Part shown: positions 39,738-48,355 of the stretch, piece by piece
Layout: each line of letters begins with the position of its first letter
Position numbering within the stretch: the stretch's first letter is position 1
Source of the DNA: Bacillota bacterium
Lineage (GTDB): Bacteria > Bacillota > Clostridia > Christensenellales > Aristaeellaceae
Direction: 5' to 3'
Assembly (NCBI GenBank): GCA_023416655.1
Contig: JAEZHK010000082.1
Location: 1 to 64,000, forward strand
Length of the DNA stretch: 64,000 nucleotides
Translations under genes and position numbers: made by a program
Notes under the pieces: model-generated
Told to the model about the DNA's origin: nothing
Databases searched by the model: none
What the model saw: the letters and a program-made list of their open reading frames with translations, nothing else

Positions 39738-41342
39738 GTGTTCAAGAACCTGAAAATCCGGTCCAAGTTGATGTTGATGGCGTTTGTCCCGATCCTTGGC
39801 GCTATTTTGGTTACAGCGCTCGCCGTATACAACATCCAGGGCGTAACGGGTGATATGCGCGCAACCCTGTTCGATCAGGGTTACCAGGGCGTCGCCCTGC
39901 TCACCAACGCGGACAGGGACCTCTACCAGGCGCTCTCCGCCTACCAGGAGCTGGGGCGCATCGGCCTCACCCCGGAACGAAAGGCCGAGTTGCTCCAGTC
40001 GTTTGAAGAAAACGGCCAGCAGGCCATCGACCGGGCGACCCAGACGCTTCAGACGTTTGAAAAGGACAAGGATTCCTGGGGCGCGGCAAAGTTTCCGGAT
40101 TCCGGCAGGACCATCTTCGACAACCTCACCACCTTCACGAGCGATTACGCCGACTGGGCCAGCCGGGCCAAGGACGCGCTGACGACGGGCTGGGGCAAGG
40201 CGAGCTTTCTGGATACGGCGCTGTACGGGGAGTTCGAAGCGATGCGCACGTACCTGGACGAGTCGGAGCAGACCATCGACACCGTCATGGGCTTTGAAAT
40301 GACGCGCATCGACCGCGATGTCAACCAGGCCATCCTCATCGCCATCGCGATCGACCTGGCCTGCATCCTGGCCACCGTCCTTCTGGCGCTGATGATCATG
40401 GGCAGCATCACCGGCCCCCTGAACAAGACCGTGAAACTGATCGGGGAATTGTCCCAGGGCGACCTCCGCTCCCGGCTGCAGGTGAAGTCCAGGGACGAGA
40501 TCGGCGTGATGGCCGCCTCGCTCAACGCGTTCGTGGACAAGCTGGAGAACTCGATGGGCGACATCAGCGACGCCTCCACCAACGTGGCGTCCGCGGCCGA
40601 CCAGGTCTCCTCGATGAGCGTATCGCTCTCCCAAGGCTCGACGCAGCAGGCCAGCGCCATTGAGGAGTTCAACGCCTCGCTGGAGGAAATCGCCTCGAAG
40701 ACCGGCCAGAACGCGCGGTTTGCCTCGCAGGCCAACGACCTGTCCGAAACCACCAAGAAGAAGGCCGAGCAGGGCAACTCCCGCATGAACGCGATGCTTA
40801 CCGCCATGTCCGAGATCGATCAGGCCTCCGGCAACATCTCCAAGATCATCAAAGTGATCGACGACATCGCCTTCCAGACCAACATCCTGGCGCTGAACGC
40901 CGCCGTGGAGGCCGCCCGCGCCGGGCAGCACGGCAAGGGCTTCGCGGTGGTGGCCGAGGAGGTTCGCAACCTCGCCGCCCGGTCCGCCAACGCCGCCAAG
41001 GAAACCACCTCCATGATCGAGACGTCCATCAAGAAGACCGCCGCCGGTTCCGCCGTGGCGCAGGACACGGCGACGGCGCTGCAGGAGATCATGCGGCTGG
41101 TGCAGGAGGCCGCGTCGCTCATGAACTCCATCGCCGAATCCTCGAACGAACAGGCCGCCGGCATCGACCAGTTGCGCGTGGGCCTCGACCAGATCACCCA
41201 GGTGGTGCAGTCCAACTCATCTTCGGCCATCGAGAGCTCCGCCGCCAGCGAGAAGCTTTTGAGCCAGGCGGAGCTGCTCAAGGAGCAGATGGCCTACTTC
41301 AAGCTCCGAAACGGCTACACCGACGCGTCCGTGAACCTGTAG
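39738..41342 (+). CDS. Methyl-accepting chemotaxis protein
   Basis: 534-residue chemoreceptor from a GTG at 39,738 (GGAGGG upstream). TM1 is near 11-31, an extracellular helical domain (4HB-like, no Cache motif that I can see) near 32-190, TM2 near 193-217 (LIAIAIDLACILATVLLALM), then HAMP. The cytoplasmic signalling hairpin carries the conserved tip around FQTNILALNAAVEAARAG and GFAVVAEEVRNLA. The C-terminus lacks a CheR-binding pentapeptide. Behind a SigD-type promoter, implying a flagellated host. A terminator follows 18 nt after the stop. Ligand unknown. Confidence 0.95.
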   Translation: MFKNLKIRSKLMLMAFVPILGAILVTALAVYNIQGVTGDMRATLFDQGYQGVALLTNADRDLYQALSAYQELGRIGLTPERKAELLQSFEENGQQAIDRATQTLQTFEKDKDSWGAAKFPDSGRTIFDNLTTFTSDYADWASRAKDALTTGWGKASFLDTALYGEFEAMRTYLDESEQTIDTVMGFEMTRIDRDVNQAILIAIAIDLACILATVLLALMIMGSITGPLNKTVKLIGELSQGDLRSRLQVKSRDEIGVMAASLNAFVDKLENSMGDISDASTNVASAADQVSSMSVSLSQGSTQQASAIEEFNASLEEIASKTGQNARFASQANDLSETTKKKAEQGNSRMNAMLTAMSEIDQASGNISKIIKVIDDIAFQTNILALNAAVEAARAGQHGKGFAVVAEEVRNLAARSANAAKETTSMIETSIKKTAAGSAVAQDTATALQEIMRLVQEAASLMNSIAESSNEQAAGIDQLRVGLDQITQVVQSNSSSAIESSAASEKLLSQAELLKEQMAYFKLRNGYTDASVNL

Positions 41343-41359
41343 CCTTTATCCACACACGG

Positions 41360-41395
41360 ACGGCGGCCACGTTTTCTCGTGGCCGCCGTTTCTTA
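41360..41395 (+). terminator. Intrinsic terminator of the chemoreceptor gene
   Basis: ACGGCGGCCACG/CGTGGCCGCCGT, a perfect 12-bp stem with loop TTTTCT, followed by TTTCTT. Confidence 0.9.
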
Positions 41396-41410
41396 TTGGA
41401 TCTTGACGGG

Positions 41411-42400
41411 TCAGGTGGCCAGAATCCTGTCGATGCGCTCAAGCTCTTCGGGCGTGAGCTTCGGCGCGGAAAGCGCGGCGACGTTTTCAATCACCTGCTC
41501 CGGCTTCGACGCGCCGATGAGCGCGGAGGTCACCACCTGGTCCCGGAGGACCCAGGAAAGCGCCATCTGCGCCAGCGTCTGCCCGCGGGCCTCCGCCAGC
41601 GCGTTGAGCGCGCGGATTTTCTCCAGCTTGTCCGGCGTGATGGCGTCCGGCTTCAAGTACCGGGGGTCGTGCCCCGCGCGGGAGTCCGCCGGGATGCCGT
41701 TCAGGTATCGCCCGGTCAGAAGCCCGCCCGCCAGTGGCATGAACACGATCGCGCCAACCTTCTCCGCGCGCAGCACATTCGTCAGGCCGTTTTCCGGTCC
41801 CCGCTCCAGCATGGAGTACCGGGGCTGGTGGATGAGCAGCGGCGTGCCCAGCGGCCGAAGTACGCGGACCGCCTCCGTCGTCTGCTCAGACGAGTAGTTC
41901 GAGACGCCCACGTACAGCGCCTTGCCGCTCCGGACGATGTGATCCAGCGCGCCCATCGTCTCCTCGAGGGGCGTCTCCGGGTCGGGTCGGTGGTGGTAGA
42001 AGATGTCCACGTAATCCAGGTGCATCCGTTTCAAGCTCTGGTCGAGGCTTGAGATCAGGTACTTGCGGCTGCCGAAGTTGCCGTACGGTCCGGGCCACAT
42101 GTCATAGCCCGCCTTGGTGGAGATCACCAGCTCGTCCCGGTGGGTATGCCAGTCCCGGTCCATGTGGATGCCGAAGTTCCGCTCCGCCTCACCATAGGGC
42201 GGGCCGTAGTTGTTGGCGAGATCAAAGTGGGTGATGCCGTGGTCAAAGGCTGTGCGCAGGATGGCCTGCTGGACGCCAAAGGGCGTGATGTCCCCGAAGT
42301 TGTGCCAGAGGCCCAGCGAGATCTCCGGAAGCATCAGCCCGCTCGCCCCGCAGCGGCGGTAGCGCATCGCTGAATACCGGGTTTCCGACGGAATGTACAT
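41411..42400 (-). CDS. Aldo/keto reductase (YghZ/KvbB-like)
   Basis: 329-residue NADPH-dependent oxidoreductase of the AKR barrel. Catalytic residues appear as Asp in HFDLANNYG, Tyr in the same segment, Lys in ISTKAGYDMW and His in FYHHRPD. The C-terminal cofactor loop is VTSALIGASKPEQV. Length and the ETRYSAMRYRRCGASGL start match YghZ-type glyceraldehyde-3-phosphate or methylglyoxal reductases. AGGGGGAAAA precedes the ATG. Monocistronic with its own promoter at 42,531. A link to the VOC genes through aldehyde detoxification is only speculative. Confidence 0.92.
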   Translation of the reverse strand: MYIPSETRYSAMRYRRCGASGLMLPEISLGLWHNFGDITPFGVQQAILRTAFDHGITHFDLANNYGPPYGEAERNFGIHMDRDWHTHRDELVISTKAGYDMWPGPYGNFGSRKYLISSLDQSLKRMHLDYVDIFYHHRPDPETPLEETMGALDHIVRSGKALYVGVSNYSSEQTTEAVRVLRPLGTPLLIHQPRYSMLERGPENGLTNVLRAEKVGAIVFMPLAGGLLTGRYLNGIPADSRAGHDPRYLKPDAITPDKLEKIRALNALAEARGQTLAQMALSWVLRDQVVTSALIGASKPEQVIENVAALSAPKLTPEELERIDRILAT

Positions 42401-42530
42401 GGCTTTTCCCCCTAATATTCATTTTCGTGGACCAGCGCGCAAATCCGTCAGCCCACCCAAAACAGCGTGAAGCGGTTCCGCCGGGCGCTGACCGCTATAA
42501 ACGCGCCCGTCCAGTCCCAAATCCTATATT

Positions 42531-42559
42531 ATTATAGCACCAACGATTTTTCGGGGCAA
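42531..42559 (-). promoter_or_regulatory. Promoter of the aldo/keto reductase
   Basis: TTGCCC (42554-42559), 17-nt spacer, TATAAT (42531-42536) on the minus strand; leader about 125 nt. Confidence 0.6.
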
Positions 42560-43070
42560 TGGGCGCGCGCCGCCGGGAGCCGGATCACTCGCACCGCCGT
42601 ATCCCTTTTCGCCGGGGTTTCCGGCTTCACGACCGGGCCGGAGCGCCCGCCGGGATGCGCCCGCCGAGCGGAAATGCGTACTGTGGCCGCGCGAACCAAC
42701 ATATACACAACCATAGTGGCATACATTATCGGCAGCGCGAGAAATCAGGCTGCAACCGCATCAAATGCAACAGGTGTGTTACTATAAATTAACATCCGCA
42801 TGATATGATTGATCGGCTGACCGGGACGGTTCACGGCGCCGGGAGAAAGCGGAAGCGCATCGGGGAGTTCCGGGCCGCCCGCGTTTGGCGGCGAACCCGC
42901 CCCGCGGCGTCCGGGCAGTCCGCAGCGCCCATAAGTCATGAGCTCCGGTTGGAATTGGGAACAAATCTCATCCGCTTGCCGTCTTTCTTTAGGTTGATCG
43001 CGACCCGCCGCAGTGTGTGGAACCCCGTGAAAACCGCCCCTTTGCCCGCCGTGAAGCGGGCGTCTTGGGG

Positions 43071-43098
43071 TTGACCCTTCCAGTAACGTGCCTAAAAA
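43071..43098 (+). promoter_or_regulatory. Possible promoter of the LCP gene
   Basis: TTGACC (43071-43076), 16-nt spacer, TAAAAA (43093-43098), directly behind a terminator-like nested stem. Confidence 0.4.
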
Positions 43099-43148
43099 GC
43101 TGTAAGTCCGGACGCCTCACACAGAGAACCTTCATAGGAGTGGTATCG

Positions 43149-44270
43149 ATGAACACCCGAAAGGCGATGGGCGCGCTGGCGCTGGCAATCGTCATGACCG
43201 CGGCCTTTTGTCTGGCCGTTCCGGCGCAGTTAATTCCCGCCGCCCTGGCGGAAGCCGCGTCGGGCGACGGCGCGTTGAGCGCGGAGGACCAGCAACTTCT
43301 GGAGGATACATTCGGCGACGGGGATGAGGCGGCCGGGGACGAAGCGCTCCAGGACGAGAGCCTGGACGACACCGTCGTGGACAACCCGGACGAGGAGGAG
43401 CAGTTCCTCTCGGACCTCATGAACGAGCTGGACCTGGACGAGACCAACGCGCTGGAAAAGGTCAACGGGATGACCCACATCCTGTTGGTCGGCATCGACG
43501 CCCGCCCCGGCCAGAAGACCGGCCGCAGCGATACGATGATGCTGCTCACCATCGACGCCGAGCACGGATGCCTGAAGCTCACCAGCTTCATGCGGGATCT
43601 GTACGTGGAGATCCCCGGCGAGAAGAACAACCGCCTGAACGCCGCCTATGTGTTCGGCGGGCCGGAGCTTCTGATCAAGACGCTCAAGAAAAATTTTGGC
43701 GTCAAGGTCAACTACTACGCCTCGGTCAACTTCTCGCTCCTGGCGGACCTGATCGACCAGATCGGGGGGCTTCAGCTTACCATTGAGTCCGAGGAACAGC
43801 TCACGAACATCAACCTGGTCATCAGGGAAGACAACGTGGTCTTGAAGAAGGCCTTCCCCGAGCAGGGCATCAAGACCAACGACAACCTTCTGACCAAGAC
43901 CGGCGATCAGCTTCTCAACGGCCGCCAGGCGCAGGCCTACGCGCGCTACCGCAAGGGCTCCAGCGACTTCGCGCGCACCGAGCGCCAGCGGGAGGTCATC
44001 TTAAAGGCGATGGAGAGGGTCAAGGAGTTGTCCATGATGGACCTTGGCAAGCTTGCGCTGGACAACCTCGACAAGCTGGACACCAACATGACGGTGGCGG
44101 ACATTCTGCGCCTCGCTCCGGCGGCGTTCGAACTCAAGGACGCCAAAGTGAAGCAGCTCCGCATCCCCGTGGATCACGCCTTTGAGATCAAGACCATCTC
44201 GGAGATGTCGGTGCTGGTGCCCAGCCGAGAGAAGAACGTCAAGGCGCTCACCAAGTTCATCCTCAACTGA
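43149..44270 (+). CDS. LytR-CpsA-Psr (LCP) family cell-wall glycopolymer ligase
   Basis: 373-residue membrane-anchored extracytoplasmic enzyme. An N-terminal signal/anchor helix (ALALAIVMTAAFCLAVPAQ) and an acidic linker (residues about 40-95, rich in Asp/Glu) precede the LCP domain. Conserved LCP segments are visible: LLVGIDARPG, GRSDTMMLLTID, LTSFMRDLYVEIPG, KNNRLNAAYVFGG and QAQAYARYRKGSSDFARTERQ, with the Asp and Arg that bind pyrophosphate and Mg2+. LCP proteins attach capsule or teichoic-type polymers to peptidoglycan, which suits the polysaccharide operon 10 kb away. Start ATG 43,149 follows AGGAG. Confidence 0.92.
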   Translation: MNTRKAMGALALAIVMTAAFCLAVPAQLIPAALAEAASGDGALSAEDQQLLEDTFGDGDEAAGDEALQDESLDDTVVDNPDEEEQFLSDLMNELDLDETNALEKVNGMTHILLVGIDARPGQKTGRSDTMMLLTIDAEHGCLKLTSFMRDLYVEIPGEKNNRLNAAYVFGGPELLIKTLKKNFGVKVNYYASVNFSLLADLIDQIGGLQLTIESEEQLTNINLVIREDNVVLKKAFPEQGIKTNDNLLTKTGDQLLNGRQAQAYARYRKGSSDFARTERQREVILKAMERVKELSMMDLGKLALDNLDKLDTNMTVADILRLAPAAFELKDAKVKQLRIPVDHAFEIKTISEMSVLVPSREKNVKALTKFILN

Positions 44271-44337
44271 CGCACCTCCCGGCAGAAGGAACATCACGAA
44301 GGAGCGCACTTAAGCGCGGCAGAAAGAGGCACCCCTC

Positions 44338-45162
44338 ATGAAAAAGGGAGGAAACCGGATCGCCACCTACCTCGCCGTGGTGGTCCTGCTTTGCGTGTAC
44401 CCGATGATCCGGATGGCGACCGGCGGAGGAATCGAGCAAAACAAGGCGCTCGTGCTCCCCATCATGTGGGCGCCGGCCATCTCGGCGATCATCACAAAGC
44501 TCCTCTTCGACAAAACCGCCCGGGGTCTGGGCTTCAGGCGCTGCCCGCCGATCCACTTGGCGGCGGCGTACCTTCTGCCGCTTCTCGGCGGGGGCATCGT
44601 GTACCTGATCGCGTGGAACACCGGGATCGGCGCACTGAACCGGGAAGTTTTCGCTAGGCTCGGCATCGTGGACTGGATCGGGCTTCTGGGCGTTCCAATG
44701 AGCCTCCTCACCGCCACGGGCGAAGAGATCGGCTGGCGGGGCTTTCTGGTGCCGGAACTTAACAAGCGCTTTTCCTATACCGCCACCTCGCTGATCACTG
44801 CCGCTGTGTGGTGCCTGTACCACTATCCGCTTATGCTTTTTGGCGGGTACAATGGCGGCGTTTCCATCCTGGCCTCTATGATATTCTTCTCCATCTCGAT
44901 CATCGCGATCTGCTTTATTACCACCTGGATGCGGCTGAAAACCGGAAGCGTGTGGGCGCCCGCGCTTTTGCACGCGGCGCACAATTACTTCATCCAGGCC
45001 GTCTTCGACCCGCTGACCGTGAAAGGGCCGCATACGGCGATCTTCACGACCGAGTTCGGCATCGGGCTCGCGGTCATCTACTCAGTCGCGGCCTTCTTCT
45101 ACTGGCGCAGGCGCGGAGAACTCGTCCCCGAACAGGTCAAACCCGCCCAAGCGCCCGCGTAA
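44338..45162 (+). CDS. CPBP-family intramembrane protease (CAAX-like)
   Basis: 274-residue membrane protein with about seven helices. Active-site motifs of the ABI/CPBP family: GEEIGWRGFLVPEL (EExxxR), His in CLYHYPL and His in LLHAAHNYF. Such proteases cleave membrane-anchored substrates or confer immunity to bacteriocins. It starts 67 nt after the LCP gene. A second, divergent CPBP gene follows after 51 nt. The C-terminus carries a basic tail (WRRRGELVPEQ). Confidence 0.9.
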   Translation: MKKGGNRIATYLAVVVLLCVYPMIRMATGGGIEQNKALVLPIMWAPAISAIITKLLFDKTARGLGFRRCPPIHLAAAYLLPLLGGGIVYLIAWNTGIGALNREVFARLGIVDWIGLLGVPMSLLTATGEEIGWRGFLVPELNKRFSYTATSLITAAVWCLYHYPLMLFGGYNGGVSILASMIFFSISIIAICFITTWMRLKTGSVWAPALLHAAHNYFIQAVFDPLTVKGPHTAIFTTEFGIGLAVIYSVAAFFYWRRRGELVPEQVKPAQAPA

Positions 45163-45213
45163 GCGCGGTTTCGCTCCGCCCGCCCGGGCATAATAGCCGT
45201 CGGGGGCGATCAG

Positions 45214-46125
45214 ATGGCGGGCGGCGGCGGGGACATCGTGGAAGGCGCGAGGAGCGCAAGGCGGCTTCCGCACGGCCTTCTCGTGCTCATGATCGCGGCG
45301 CTCGTCTTTCGATCCTTCACATTTTTTACGGGGCTTCTGCTCAGTAGTCTTGCGGACATCTGGACCAAAGGCGCCCTCCCGGAGGCGCGCCTTTGGTTTT
45401 TTCTTGACGCCACGCAGCTGTACGCCTTTTCGTATATGGCGCTGATGGTGTTTTTGATCGTCCGCTTTTTAGAAGGCCGGAGGATAAGGACATTGGGCTT
45501 TCACCGCGCGCATTGGTTCCGGGAATACCTTGCGGGCGCGGGCATTGGGGCGGGCATGGTGGGCGCGGTGGTGCTGGCGCTCGCTCTTTTCGGGTGCATT
45601 GGGGTGGAGTCCTCGCCCGGCCAGCCGACCGATTTCGCCGCCGCCGGGTCGCTTGCAGTCTTCTTTCTGGGCTACGTGGTGCAGGGCGGAACCGAGGAGG
45701 TGGTGAGCAGGGGCTGGATCCTGACCTCCGTCTCCGCCAGGCACAACCGCGCTTGGGGCGTGGCCCTCTCGACCCTTTTCTTTGTAGCCTGCCACGCGCT
45801 CAACAGCGGCGTGAACATCATGGCTTACTTCAATCTCGCGCTCTTCGGGCTGTTCGCCAGCCTCTACGTACTGCGGACGAACAGCCTCTGGGGCGCGTGC
45901 GGCTTCCATTCCGCGTGGAATTTCGCGCTGGGGAACCTGTTCGGGCTGGACGTCAGCGGGCTGCCTTCAATCGCAACCGCGCTGGACCTGAAGACCCACG
46001 GAAGCGCGCTCCTCACCGGCGGCGCATTCGGGCCGGAGGCCGGGCTGCCGGTCAGCGCGGCGCTACTCCTGGGCGTTTTATGGTTCCTCGTCACAGGCAA
46101 AGCCCGAGAAAAGGCCGCCCGATAG
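45214..46125 (+). CDS. CPBP-family intramembrane protease (second copy)
   Basis: 303-residue membrane protein with the CPBP motifs GGTEEVVSRGWIL, FFVACHALN and CGFHSAWNF. It aligns with the preceding protein only around these motifs, so the pair is not a recent duplication. GGGGG lies upstream of the ATG at 45,214. No immunity or bacteriocin gene is recognisable nearby; a role in cell-envelope proteolysis with the adjacent LCP protein is conceivable. Confidence 0.9.
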   Translation: MAGGGGDIVEGARSARRLPHGLLVLMIAALVFRSFTFFTGLLLSSLADIWTKGALPEARLWFFLDATQLYAFSYMALMVFLIVRFLEGRRIRTLGFHRAHWFREYLAGAGIGAGMVGAVVLALALFGCIGVESSPGQPTDFAAAGSLAVFFLGYVVQGGTEEVVSRGWILTSVSARHNRAWGVALSTLFFVACHALNSGVNIMAYFNLALFGLFASLYVLRTNSLWGACGFHSAWNFALGNLFGLDVSGLPSIATALDLKTHGSALLTGGAFGPEAGLPVSAALLLGVLWFLVTGKAREKAAR

Positions 46126-46261
46126 GCCTAAGCCTATGCATGAAAGGGGGGTTGTCTCACGAACATTCTTACGTGAGGCAGCCCATTGTGCAGTCTTAAT
46201 TCTCCTGTATGTCGCCGCGCTTTGTCCGGTTTGAAACCTGTTTGCCGTTGTACTTTGACCC

Positions 46262-46382
46262 GAAAATGGACGCGCTAGCGGACATTTTCACCCCTTGTGA
46301 GGGGTCCCGAGGGATCATCCCCCGGGCGGGGCGCGGGGTAGAACCCCGCCGTTCCCTGGTTGTACTCGCTTCGATACAACCC
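46262..46382. repeat. Multi-hairpin array H between convergent units
   Basis: Stems GAAAATG/CATTTTC (46262-46289), CCCCTTGTGAGGGG (46291-46304), GCGGGG/CCCCGC (46333-46349) and GGTTGTA/TACAACC (46358-46382). An ACGTGAG-type stem lies further left near 46,150. It lies in the 261-nt gap between the convergent CPBP and kinase genes. Same style as arrays F and G, without their modules. Confidence 0.6.
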
Positions 46383-46386
46383 TATA

Positions 46387-47430
46387 CTAAGAGGCTTCCC
46401 GCGGCAGCGTCACGGTGATAGCCGTGCCTTTGCCCGGCGCGCTGTCCACCTCGATGCCGCCGCCCGAAAGGTCCAGGATGCGCTTGACCAGCGTCAGCCC
46501 CAGCCCGCTCCCCTCCTGATTGCGCGCCGCCTCGCCCTGATAGAACTTTTCAAACATGCGCGAGCGCGTCGCCTCGCTCATGCCCTCGCCCGTGTCCGCG
46601 ATCAGAACGCGCACCTTCTCCCCCGACGCGTTCAGCCGCGCGGTGATCGTGCCGCCCTCGGGCGTGAACTTGACGGCGTTTTCGATCAGGTTCAGCCACA
46701 CCTGCTTCAAAAGCTCCTCGCAGCCGTACACCTCCACGTCCTCGAGGTCGATGTCCAGCTCCAGCCCCTTGGCGCTCCAGCGGGCTTCCAGCGCCAGAAA
46801 CGCGTCCCTTATCTGCTCGTCCAGCCGGAAGCGCGCCTTCTCCGGCAGGATGCCCTGGTTTTCCAGCTTGGAAATCCTCAGGATGTTGCCCGTCAGCGCC
46901 GACAACTGCCGCGTGCTTTCGATGATGGCGGCGGTGTACTCCATCGTCTCCGCCTTGGTCAGCCCCTCGCCCTGCAGGAGCGTCGCGTAGCCCTCGATGG
47001 CGCCCAGCGGCGTTCGGAACTCATGGGAGACGCTGGCCACAAAGTCGCTCCTGAGCGTCTCGGTGCCGCCCAGGTGTCGGACCATCTTATTGAAGCTAAC
47101 CGCCATGTCCCTTATCTCCCGCACGCGGCCCCGCTCCGGCAAAAAGGCCGTGAAGTCGCCGCCCGCGACGCGCCCGGCCGCATCGCCAAGCCGGGTGATC
47201 GGCCGGAGGATGCTGCGCCCGATAATAATCGAAAGGATGGTGCCCACGATCAGGCTGATCAAAAACAGCAGGATAACACCCAGCATCGGGTTCCGGAAGG
47301 GGATCCTGTACAGACCGGAGCTGATCGCGGCAACCGTCACCAGGGACATGATAAAGCCGGTAGCCAGCAGGATTGAAAAGACCGTCATCACGAAGAAAAA
47401 CCACAGCGTGTGGGTTTTCGTCTTACGCAT
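46387..47430 (-). CDS. Sensor histidine kinase (HAMP-HisKA type)
   Basis: 347 residues with two helices near 8-30 and 45-70 separated by a very short extracellular loop (about 10-15 residues), then HAMP, HisKA (ASVSHEFRTPLGAIEG) and an ATPase domain (NLIENAVKFTPEGG; ADTGEGM; GSGLGLTLVKRI). The short loop marks it as an intramembrane-sensing kinase, a type that often works with an ABC transporter. It overlaps the regulator gene by 8 nt and follows the MacAB-like genes, so it probably senses envelope stress or peptide antibiotics through them. Confidence 0.93.
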   Translation of the reverse strand: MRKTKTHTLWFFFVMTVFSILLATGFIMSLVTVAAISSGLYRIPFRNPMLGVILLFLISLIVGTILSIIIGRSILRPITRLGDAAGRVAGGDFTAFLPERGRVREIRDMAVSFNKMVRHLGGTETLRSDFVASVSHEFRTPLGAIEGYATLLQGEGLTKAETMEYTAAIIESTRQLSALTGNILRISKLENQGILPEKARFRLDEQIRDAFLALEARWSAKGLELDIDLEDVEVYGCEELLKQVWLNLIENAVKFTPEGGTITARLNASGEKVRVLIADTGEGMSEATRSRMFEKFYQGEAARNQEGSGLGLTLVKRILDLSGGGIEVDSAPGKGTAITVTLPREAS

Positions 47431-48100
47431 TCTGGCGCACCACCTTGTAGCCCAGCCCGCGCACCGTCATGATCGATATGTCCGGGTTGTCCTTCAGGTG
47501 CTCGCGCACGCGGTTGATGTGCACGTCCACCGTCCGCTCCTCGGACTCGGAGTCGAGGCCCCAGATCTCGTCCATCAACTGCCGCCGGGTGAAGATCCTT
47601 CCGGGGTAGGAAGCCAGCTTGTAGAGCAGCAGGAATTCCTTCTGTGGGAGCGCCACAACCTCCCCGCCGGAGGAAATGGTCAATTCGTCATAATCGAGCA
47701 CCGTACCGCCGATGGCGAGCCTGCGCTCGCTGACGATCCGCGCGCGGCGAAGGAGCGCGCCGACCCGGAGCAGCATTTCGTTCACGTCGACGGGCTTGAC
47801 CATGTAGTCGTCCGTGCCCACCAGGAAGCCCCTCTGCTTGTCCTCGAAGCTTTCCCGCGCGGTCACCATCAAAACCGGCAGGTTGGGCCGTTCCGCCCGG
47901 AGCGCGCGGGTCAGTTCATAGCCGTCCATGCCCGGCATCATGATGTCGGAGACGACCAGGTCCACGTATTCGGACGCCATCACCTCCAGCGCCCGGTTTC
48001 CGTCCTCCGCGCCCAGCGCGCGGTACCCGTTTCGCTCCAGCGTCGCCATGAACAGGCTCCGCATGCGCCTGTCGTCCTCGACGACAAGAACCGTGAACAC
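47423..48100 (-). CDS. OmpR-family response regulator
   Basis: 225 residues from a GTG at 48,100 with GGGAGGGAGG upstream. Receiver: acidic pair VVEDD, phospho-acceptor Asp in VVSDIMMPGMDG, Thr in MVTARE, Lys in YMVKPVD. C-terminal winged helix ends RTVDVHINRVREHL and VRGLGYKV. It partners with the kinase gene it overlaps by 8 nt. Likely targets include the ABC operon upstream. Confidence 0.94.
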   Translation of the reverse strand: MFTVLVVEDDRRMRSLFMATLERNGYRALGAEDGNRALEVMASEYVDLVVSDIMMPGMDGYELTRALRAERPNLPVLMVTARESFEDKQRGFLVGTDDYMVKPVDVNEMLLRVGALLRRARIVSERRLAIGGTVLDYDELTISSGGEVVALPQKEFLLLYKLASYPGRIFTRRQLMDEIWGLDSESEERTVDVHINRVREHLKDNPDISIMTVRGLGYKVVRQNA

Positions 48101-48180
48101 GGCTGATCCCTCCCTCCCCCATGAAACCGACCGACTGTGGCGGACATGTCGCTTGCCAAATGTGGCTCCACCGTCGTCCC

Positions 48181-48355
48181 CTTCAACCGTTTCCGGCGAC
48201 CCGCGCGCCGGAAACGTGTTTCAGATACCAGTGCGCACACTGGTATCTGAAACAATACCGCAAGTCAGCGGGCCGCCCGGAAATCCCGCAGGATTTTAGG
48301 CCCGCGCAGACTTCCCATCGCGATGAAAAAACGCCCTGCGGGTTTTCATCGCCCG
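48181..48355 (-). repeat. Four-hairpin intergenic element, copy E
   Basis: Read on the minus strand: H1 GCGATGAAAACCC..GTTTTTTCATCGC (48319-48352) directly after the permease stop, H2 AAAATCC/GGGATTT within CGGGCC/GGCCCG, H3 GTTTCAGATACCAGTG/CACTGGTATCTGAAAC (a perfect 16-bp stem), H4 CGTTTCCGGCG/CGCCGGAAACG, then GTTGAAGG. H4 has a C-to-T change matched by G-to-A relative to copies A and B. It separates the ABC genes from the two-component genes. Confidence 0.88.

Larger units (their letters stand above)
42401..43148. other. Gene-poor gap between aldo/keto reductase and LCP genes
   Basis: No convincing frame in 748 nt. It holds the reductase promoter (42,531-42,559), an AT-rich island at 42,690-42,810 with TGCA-flanked repeats, a GC-rich stretch with the hairpin GCCGCC/GGCGGC near 42,875, a nested stem at 43,021-43,072 (AACCCC/GGGGTT around GCCCGC/GCGGGC), and a possible LCP promoter. 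I recognise no known RNA family in it. Confidence 0.5.

Noticed and set aside
42805..42960. A housekeeping RNA (SRP, RNase P, tmRNA, 6S) in the GC-rich part of the gap
   Set aside because: None of the conserved sequence blocks of these RNAs is present.
42467..42964. Short open frames (60-106 codons) in the gap before the LCP gene
   Set aside because: Overlapping frames on both strands without ribosome sites or plausible composition.
9344..48355. The repeated hairpin elements as a CRISPR array or IS termini
   Set aside because: Copies are kilobases apart, not in tandem, have no spacers, and no transposase or Cas gene is nearby.
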